From: Trinickia mobilis
GTDB taxonomy: Bacteria > Pseudomonadota > Gammaproteobacteria > Burkholderiales > Burkholderiaceae
Length of the DNA stretch: 64,000 bases
NCBI RefSeq assembly: GCF_017315705.1
Contig: NZ_JAFLRF010000010.1
Span: 96,780 to 160,779 of the forward strand
Reading direction: 5' to 3'
Each line of letters starts with the position of its first letter. The first letter of the stretch is position 1. The translations under genes were made by a program, and so were the position numbers. The notes beneath the pieces are model-generated. The model made no database searches. It was not told the origin of the DNA and saw only the letters and a list, made by a program, of their open reading frames with translations. Of this stretch, positions 55,024 through 61,700 are shown in pieces.

Positions 55024-56088
55024 ATGCGGATCGCTCAAATCGCTCCTTTGCACGAAGCGGTTCCCCCGAAGCTGTACGGCGGCACTGAGCGGGTGGTGTC
55101 GTACCTGACCGAAGCATTGGTCGAGATGGGGCACGACGTGACGCTCTTTGCGAGCGGCGATTCGCAAACGTCGGCGAAGCTCGAAGCGGTCTGGCCGCAG
55201 GCACTGCGCCTCGACCCGACGATTCGCGACACGATGGCTCCGCACATGCTGCTGCTCGAAGAAGTGCGCCGCCGCGCGGACGAGTTCGACGTCCTGCACT
55301 TCCACATCGACTACTACCCGTTCTCGCTGTTCTCGCGCCAGCCGGTGCCGTATCTGACGACGCTGCACGGCCGTCTCGACTTGCCCGAGCTGCAGCCGAT
55401 CTTCAATACGTTCGACGACGTGCCGGTGGTGTCGATCTCCGACAACCAGCGCAACCCGCTGCCGCAAGCGAACTGGCTGTCGACCGTCTACCACGGCCTG
55501 CCGGAAAATCTGCTCAAGCCGATTCCGGACGTGAAGCCGAGCTACCTCGCGTTCCTCGGCCGCATTTCGCCGGAAAAGCGTCTCGACACGGCAATCCGCA
55601 TCGCCGAGCAAGCCGGCATGCCGCTCAAGGTCGCCGCGAAGCTCGACCGCGCCGACCGCGCCTACTACGAAGAAGTGATCAAGCCGCTGATGTCGCTGCC
55701 GCACGTCGAGTACATCGGTGAAATCAGCGAAGCCGAGAAGACCGAATTCCTCGGCAACGCGCACGCGCTCTTGTTCCCGATCGACTGGCCGGAGCCGTTC
55801 GGTCTCGTGATGATCGAAGCAATGGCCTGCGGCACGCCCGTGATCGCGTTCAAACGCGGCTCGGTGCCGGAAGTGATCGAAAACGGTGTGTCGGGCTTTG
55901 TCGTCGAAGACGAAATCAGCGCCGTGGCCGCCGTCAAGCGCCTGTCCTCGCTGCCGCGCGCAACCGTGCGCAAGGCGTTCGAAGACCGCTTCTCGTCGAA
56001 GGTGATGGCGCAGAACTATCTCAATTCGTACGAAGATCTGCTGCATCAGAAGCGCCGCACCGTGCTGCGCGAAGTCGCGGCCGGCTAA
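55024..56088 (+). CDS. GT4-family glycosyltransferase
   Basis: A 354-residue cytoplasmic retaining glycosyltransferase with two Rossmann domains. The N terminus RIAQIAPLHEAVPPKLYGGTERVVSYLTEAL is typical of GT4. LAFLGRISPEKRLDTAIRIAEQAG begins the second domain. The nucleotide-sugar motif is PEPFGLVMIEAMACGTPVIAFKRGSVPEVI with the two glutamates. The acceptor is unknown; exopolysaccharide, glycolipid or trehalose-type chemistry are all possible. AGGAG lies seven bases before the ATG. It is transcribed alone between a long leader and a strong terminator. Confidence 0.88.
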   Translation: MRIAQIAPLHEAVPPKLYGGTERVVSYLTEALVEMGHDVTLFASGDSQTSAKLEAVWPQALRLDPTIRDTMAPHMLLLEEVRRRADEFDVLHFHIDYYPFSLFSRQPVPYLTTLHGRLDLPELQPIFNTFDDVPVVSISDNQRNPLPQANWLSTVYHGLPENLLKPIPDVKPSYLAFLGRISPEKRLDTAIRIAEQAGMPLKVAAKLDRADRAYYEEVIKPLMSLPHVEYIGEISEAEKTEFLGNAHALLFPIDWPEPFGLVMIEAMACGTPVIAFKRGSVPEVIENGVSGFVVEDEISAVAAVKRLSSLPRATVRKAFEDRFSSKVMAQNYLNSYEDLLHQKRRTVLREVAAG

Positions 56089-56139
56089 GGCCCGCCGCGG
56101 CCAAAGGCGCGGGCGTCTTCAAGACGTCCGCCGCCGGTC

Positions 56140-56184
56140 ACGCCCCGCATGCGAAGTCCCGCGTGCGGGGCGTTGTTGTTTTTG
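56140..56184 (+). terminator. Intrinsic terminator after the GT4 gene
   Basis: A 13-pair stem (56140-56152 with 56161-56173, core ACGCCCCGC/GCGGGGCGT, with a wobble pair nearer the loop) is followed by a T-rich run. A second palindrome with GTCTT and AAGAC lies about 20 nt upstream. Confidence 0.8.
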
Positions 56185-56273
56185 CGCCGCGCCGGAAACG
56201 CCCGCCAGCGCGTCGTTGCGCCGATTTTGCCTTTGATGCGGCCAACGCGCGTGAGCGCTTCGTGCAATGTCCC

Positions 56274-56279
56274 TATAAT
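56274..56279 (+). promoter_or_regulatory. Consensus -10 box before the membrane protein gene
   Basis: A perfect TATAAT lies 80 nt before the TTG start at 56359. No matching -35 box is visible. Confidence 0.4.
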
Positions 56280-56358
56280 GGCCGCCGTGCCGTTCTTCGG
56301 CGGGCGCCTGGTCGGGGCCGTCCAGCCCGACGGCGCCCAGCGATGTCAGGAGAACGTT

Positions 56359-57231
56359 TTGACGAGAACGAATCAAACGCGTGCGAATCCCGCGCCCGGC
56401 GCCGGGACGATGTTCGCGCTGCGCGCCATCGGTCTCGTGATCCTCGCGCGCTGGGTGTATTCGATGTCGCAGATGGGGTACGGCGCGTCGCTGTCGGCGA
56501 TGACGTCGTCGCCATGGGCTTCCATCAACGTCGTCTTCCTGTTTCTCCTGATTGTCCTGCCGGGCGCTCAGGCTCGCGCCGAGCGTCCGTTTCATCCGCT
56601 GCCGCAACGGCTGCGTCAGGCGCTCAGGTTCTTTGCGCTGCTTGGGTTGGCGTTCGCGGTCTCGTCGATCGGCGCATTCATCTGGGCCGCGGGCTGGCGC
56701 CGCACCATCAATACGATCGCCGAAACCAACGGCTGGCTCGTCGTCGCGCCGGCGCTCTATGTCGCGGTCATGTGGATTTGCCGTCCGCGCGCGCTGTGGC
56801 GCACCAACATCGCGGCCAAGCGTTTCGCAATCGGCCGCTACGCGATTTCGCTCGATGCGGGCACGCGCACCGTCGTCGTGTGGGTCGAGAGCCGCAAGGT
56901 CGGGCAGTACGACGCGCGCGAGCTGTCGGTCAAATGGCCGGCGCCGGCCGTGCAGCCTGTCGTGACGCCGCTCGGGGACGTGCGCGCCGTCGAAACCGCG
57001 TTGCCGGGCGCCGCGCCGGCGATGGCATCCGCGCACTCGCGTGCGGGCGGCCGGGAGCTGCGGCAACGGATCGAACTCCTGTGGGATTCGCCGGCGGCGG
57101 CCGGGCACAACCGGCAGACCGTCTTTCGGGTGCCGCTCGCAACCGAAGGCGATCGCGTCGCGGCCAGGGCGCTCGATGCGACTTTGCAGCAGGTGTCGCC
57201 CGATAGCGGTCCCGTCATTCCTCGAGCCTGA
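56359..57231 (+). CDS. Membrane protein of unknown function
   Basis: A 290-residue protein, family not recognised. Three hydrophobic segments occur (about residues 19-35, 54-69 and 85-108), followed by one more around 124-140 and a soluble C-terminal half. That half includes FAIGRYAISLDAGTRTVVVWVESRKVGQYDARELSVKWP. The start is a TTG with AGGAG six bases before it. Upstream in-frame codons overlap the terminator and the -10 box, so they are unlikely. It stands alone between the GT4 and DUF488 genes. Confidence 0.65.
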   Translation: MTRTNQTRANPAPGAGTMFALRAIGLVILARWVYSMSQMGYGASLSAMTSSPWASINVVFLFLLIVLPGAQARAERPFHPLPQRLRQALRFFALLGLAFAVSSIGAFIWAAGWRRTINTIAETNGWLVVAPALYVAVMWICRPRALWRTNIAAKRFAIGRYAISLDAGTRTVVVWVESRKVGQYDARELSVKWPAPAVQPVVTPLGDVRAVETALPGAAPAMASAHSRAGGRELRQRIELLWDSPAAAGHNRQTVFRVPLATEGDRVAARALDATLQQVSPDSGPVIPRA

Positions 57232-57367
57232 CCGGCGCTGGCTTGCCGTTTCGCGGCCGCGCGGCTGCGGCATGTCGGCGAGCCGCCGCGCACCATCTCC
57301 CGCTTTTTTCGCTCTCGAGACACTTCGAGATTGGCCGCGGCGCCCCCCGGCGACCTGTATCACGAAG

Positions 57368-57376
57368 TGATATATT
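57368..57376 (+). promoter_or_regulatory. Extended -10 promoter before the DUF488 gene
   Basis: TG, one base, then TATATT (57371-57376) forms an extended -10 element about 75 nt before the ATG at 57451. Confidence 0.45.
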
Positions 57377-57450
57377 GAACCTCCCTCAAATCGTCAGTTT
57401 TGCGCGGCGGCGAAGCGTTCCGGCTCGGTTTCCGCCCGCATGCGAACATC

Positions 57451-57819
57451 ATGAAATCGTCCCAGATCGGTATCTGCCGAGCCTATGACCGTCCGCTCAG
57501 GGAGCGCGGTGCGCGTTTTCTCGTCGATCGAGTCTGGCCGCGCGGCGTGACGAAAGAAGAACTGCATCTCGACGCCTGGCTGCGCGACGCCGCGCCAAGC
57601 GACGAGCTGCGCCGCTGGTTCGGCCACGATCCGAAACGCTGGAGCGAATTCGTGAGCCGTTACCGCTCGGAGCTCGATGCGCATCCTGGCGTCCTGGAGC
57701 CAATCCTCGAAGCCGCCGCGAAGGGCCCGGTCACGCTGCTGTTCGGCGCGCGAGATCCCGAGCACAACCAGGCGGTCGTGCTGCGCGACTATTTGCTGGC
57801 GAAGCTCGCGCACCACTGA
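57451..57819 (+). CDS. DUF488 family protein
   Basis: A 122-residue protein of the DUF488 family (YeaO-like), of unknown biochemical function. Recognisable parts are YDRPLRERGARFLVDRVWPRGVTKEEL near the N terminus, WFGHDPKRWSEFVSRYRSEL in the middle and VTLLFGARDPEHNQAVVLRDYL at the end. No strong ribosome binding site precedes the ATG. The UDG-family gene starts 16 nt after the stop, so the two are probably one transcription unit. Confidence 0.85.
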   Translation: MKSSQIGICRAYDRPLRERGARFLVDRVWPRGVTKEELHLDAWLRDAAPSDELRRWFGHDPKRWSEFVSRYRSELDAHPGVLEPILEAAAKGPVTLLFGARDPEHNQAVVLRDYLLAKLAHH

Positions 57820-57835
57820 CATCAGCAGACATCCG

Positions 57836-58441
57836 ATGCGAAATCAAAAACCCGGTTTGCCGGCGCTCCTCGCCGAGATTCGCACGTGCCGGGTGTGCGA
57901 GTACGACTTGCCGCTCGGCCCTCGCCCGGTGCTGCAGGCGGGGCGCGCGGCGCGCGTGCTGATCGTCGGCCAGGCCCCCGGCGCGCGCGTGCACGAGACC
58001 GGCGTGCCGTGGAGCGACAAGAGCGGCGAGCGGTTGCGGTCGTGGATGGGCATCGGCGAGGAGACGTTCTACGACGCCTCGCAAATCGCCATCGTGCCGA
58101 TGGGCTTCTGCTATCCGGGCAAGGGACCATCGGGAGATCTGCCGCCGCGCCGGGAGTGCGCGGAACTGTGGCTGGAGCGTGTGCTTGCCGAGTTGCCGCA
58201 CGTCGAGCTGACGCTGCTCGTCGGCAGCTACGCGCAGCAGCGTTTCCTCGCCGGCGAGCGCAGGCCGACACTGACGGAGACCGTGCAAGCGTGGCGCGCT
58301 TACGGCGAGCATCGGCTGCCGTTGCCGCATCCGTCGCCGCGCAATCAGGGCTGGTTCAAGCATCATCCGTGGTTCGAGCGCGATCTTGTGCCGGTGTTGC
58401 GTGCGCGTGTCGCGGCGGTGCTGGCAGGCAAAGGCAACTAA
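57836..58441 (+). CDS. Uracil-DNA glycosylase family protein
   Basis: A 201-residue member of the UDG superfamily, the type found as a stand-alone protein in proteobacteria. Four N-terminal residues fit a Cys-x2-Cys start (RTCRVCEYDLPLGPRPVLQ). Motif A is VLIVGQAPGARVHETGVPW, with alanine where true uracil glycosylases have Asp or Asn, so activity may differ. LPHPSPRNQGWFKHHPWFE is motif B. It precedes uvrA by 312 nt. Repair function is inferred from the fold. Confidence 0.82.
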   Translation: MRNQKPGLPALLAEIRTCRVCEYDLPLGPRPVLQAGRAARVLIVGQAPGARVHETGVPWSDKSGERLRSWMGIGEETFYDASQIAIVPMGFCYPGKGPSGDLPPRRECAELWLERVLAELPHVELTLLVGSYAQQRFLAGERRPTLTETVQAWRAYGEHRLPLPHPSPRNQGWFKHHPWFERDLVPVLRARVAAVLAGKGN

Positions 58442-58753
58442 CCGCCGAATGACGCGAACCCGGGCGTGAATGGGGGCCGCGGCGCGGGCGAGAGACGTGC
58501 GCTTGCGGCTGTCTTAGTGACGGCGCGCGACGGGTTTTTCTCGTCGTTCCATTAGTCGCGCGCGTAAATCAATCGGCCCGAAAACCGGCGTCACGCATCG
58601 ATCCGCGGCACAAACCCCGCACGAAATCGAGCGTTAGCGACGCGCGTTTGGCGGGGCTATCATTGCACCCCTGGCGTCTCTTCTTGCTTCGCAAACGAGG
58701 CATCACCGAGGACGCATTCCGACTCTCCCAGGCATCAGAAAAGGATCCCTCCC
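58442..58753. promoter_or_regulatory. Intergenic region upstream of uvrA
   Basis: The 312 nt hold no gene. The best promoter candidate is TTAGCG (58634-58639), an 18-nt spacer and TATCAT (58658-58663), giving a leader of about 85 nt. AAAGGA forms the ribosome binding site. CTGT at 58519-58522 lacks its ACAG partner, so no LexA box is supported. Confidence 0.4.
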
Positions 58754-61700
58754 ATGACATCCGGCGTCATCCGCATTCGCGGAGCCCGTCAGCACAACCT
58801 GAAAAACGTCGACCTGGATCTGCACACCGGCGAAATGACCGTGGTCACGGGTCCGTCGGGCTCGGGCAAGTCGAGCCTGGTGTTCGATACGCTGTACGCG
58901 GAAGGGCAGCGGCGCTACGTCGAGACATTCAGCGCGTACGCCCGTCAATTTCTGGACCGCATGGACCGGCCGCAAGTGGACCGCGTGGACGGCGTGCCGC
59001 CGGCGATCGCGATCGACCAGACCAACCCCGTGCGCAGTTCGCGCTCGACGGTCGGCACGATGACCGAGCTGAACGACCATCTGAAGCTCTTGTACGCGCG
59101 CGCCGCCGAACTGTTCGACAAAGAAACCGCGCAAGCCGTGCGGCACGACACGCCGGAAACGATCTACGCCGAATTGCTCGAGCGCAGCAAGGCCGGCGAT
59201 CCGCGCCTCGCCGTCACGTTCCCGGTCGAGCTGCCGGAATCGGCGACCGAGGCCGAGGTCGAGCAGTGGCTTTCGGCGAGCGGCTACACGCGCGTGCAGG
59301 CGCAGCGCGAGGTAGTCAGGGCCCCCACGCTCACTGCGTTCGCTGCCCCCGAAGGGGGCGGCGGTGCGCTTGGGGCGGCCCGGCGCGTACCGCAGTCCCC
59401 GACCGGCACGCGCAAGCTGCTCGATGTCGTCGCCGACCGCTTCCGCCTGCAGAAGACCGACAAGGTGCGCGCGGTCGAGGCGATCGAAGCGTCGCTCAAG
59501 CGCGGGGCGGGGCGCGTGAACGTTTACGTGCTGCCGGAATCGAGCGGCGACGATGCGCAAGCGAGCGGCACGCCGAGCGCGCCGCAAGTGTGGCGCTTCT
59601 CGACCGGCCTCCATTGCCCCGACAGCGATCTGCGCTACGCCGATCCGCAGCCGGGCCTGTTCTCGTTCAATTCGGCGTACGGCGCATGCGACGTGTGCCG
59701 CGGCTTTGGCCGCGTGATCGGCGTCGACCTCGGGCTCGTGATTCCCGACGAGCGCAAGACCTTGCGCGGCGGCGCGGTCAAGACGCTGCAGACGCCCGCG
59801 TGGAAGGAATGCCAGGACGACCTGATGCGCTACGCGGGGCGCGCCGGCATCCCGGTCAACACGCCTTGGGCGGAATTGACCGCCGAGCAGCGCGACTGGG
59901 TCGTCAACGGCTCGCCCGACTGGGACGGCCACTGGCAGCGCCAGTGGTACGGCGTGAAGCGCTTTTTCAGCTACCTCGAATCGAAGGCGTACAAGATGCA
60001 CATCCGTGTGCTCTTGTCGAAGTACCGCAGCTATACGCCGTGCGAGACCTGCGGCGGCGCGCGCCTGAAGACCGAGTCGCTGTTGTGGCGCCTCGGCACA
60101 AAGGTCAACGCGGACGCCGTGCTGGCTCCCGAGGCGCGCTTCATGCCGCACGGCGTTGCGTGGACGCGCCCGCAGCTGGAAGCGTTGCCCGGACTCACCG
60201 TGCACGATCTGATGCTGCTGCCGATCGAGCGCATCCGCCGGTTCTTCGACGCGATCACGCTGCCGAGCGCATTGCTCGACGACGCCCTGAAGCTCCTGAT
60301 CTCCGAAGTGCGCACGCGCCTGAAATACCTCTGCGACGTGGGCCTCGGCTATCTGACGCTCGATCGCCAGAGCCGCACGCTGTCGGGCGGCGAAGTCCAG
60401 CGGATCAACCTGACGACCGCGCTCGGCACGTCGCTGACGAAGACGCTCTTCGTGCTCGACGAGCCGAGTATCGGCCTCCATCCGCGCGATCTGAACCGCA
60501 TCGTCGAGGCGATGCAGCGGCTGCGCGACGCGGGCAATACGCTCGTGGTCGTCGAGCATGATCCGTCGGTGATGCTGGCCGCGGACCGCCTGATCGACAT
60601 GGGGCCCGGCCCGGGCGAGCGCGGCGGCACGATCGTCTTCGACGGCGCGCCCGGCGATATCCGCAAGGCCGGCACGCTGACGGGCGACTACCTGAGCGGC
60701 AGGAAGCATGTCGCCGACGCGTCGCACTGGGCCCGGCGCCAAGTCGACGCGAACACGCCGAAGGTCGTCCTCGAAGGCGCGACCCAGCACAACCTCAAGG
60801 ACGTGACGGTGGAGATTCCTTTGCAGCGCCTCGTCTGCGTGACGGGCGTTTCCGGCTCAGGCAAATCGACGCTCCTGCAGGACGTGCTGTATCCGGCGCT
60901 CGCGCGGCAACTGGGCAAGGCGACCGAAGCGCCCGGCGCGTATCGCCGGCTCACGGGCGCGCATTGCATCGGCGATGTCGTCTTCGTCGACCAATCGCCG
61001 ATCGGCAAGACCGCGCGCTCGAATCCGGCGAGCTACGTCGGCGCGTTCGACGAGATCCGCAAGCTCTTCGCGAAGGCGCCGCTCGCCGCGCAACGCGGCT
61101 ATGGCGCGGGCACGTTCAGCTTCAACTCGGGCGACGGACGCTGCCCGACTTGCGGCGGCTCGGGCTTCGAGCACATCGAGATGCAGTTCCTGAGCGATGT
61201 CTACTTGCGCTGCCCCGATTGCGACGGCCGCCGCTATCGTGCCGAAGTGCTCGACGTGAAGATCGAGCGCGGGATGCCGCCGCGCGCGCTGTCGATCGCC
61301 GACGTGCTCGAACTGACCGTCAACGAGGCCGCGGCGTGCTTCGCGAAGGACGCCGAGGTGCTGCGCGTCCTGCAGCCGATCGTCGACGTGGGCCTCGAAT
61401 ACGTGAAGCTCGGCCAGCCGGTGCCGACGCTGTCGGGCGGCGAAGCGCAGCGCTTGAAGCTTGCGGGCTTCCTCGCGGAGACCGCGCAGGCGCGCGGCAA
61501 ACAAGGGGCATCCGCCGGCCGGCTCTTCATGTTCGACGAACCGACCACGGGCCTGCACTTCGACGACATCGCCAAGCTGATGCGCTCGTTCAACAAGCTG
61601 CTCGCGGGCGGCCATTCGCTGATCGTGATCGAGCACAACCTCGACGTGATCCGCGCGGCGGACTGGCTGATCGACCTCGGCCCCGAGGGCGGCGACGGCG

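Noticed and set aside
58510-58535. LexA (SOS) box upstream of uvrA
   Set aside because: CTGT is present but the partner eight bases on reads CGGC instead of ACAG.
58648-60561. Plus-strand frame of 637 codons over the uvrA start
   Set aside because: It is shifted by one base from the true UvrA frame and encodes Arg-rich low-complexity sequence without UvrA motifs.
58703-60790. Open frame of 695 codons on the minus strand opposite the uvrA start
   Set aside because: Same reasoning: antisense to conserved UvrA coding sequence with no family resemblance.
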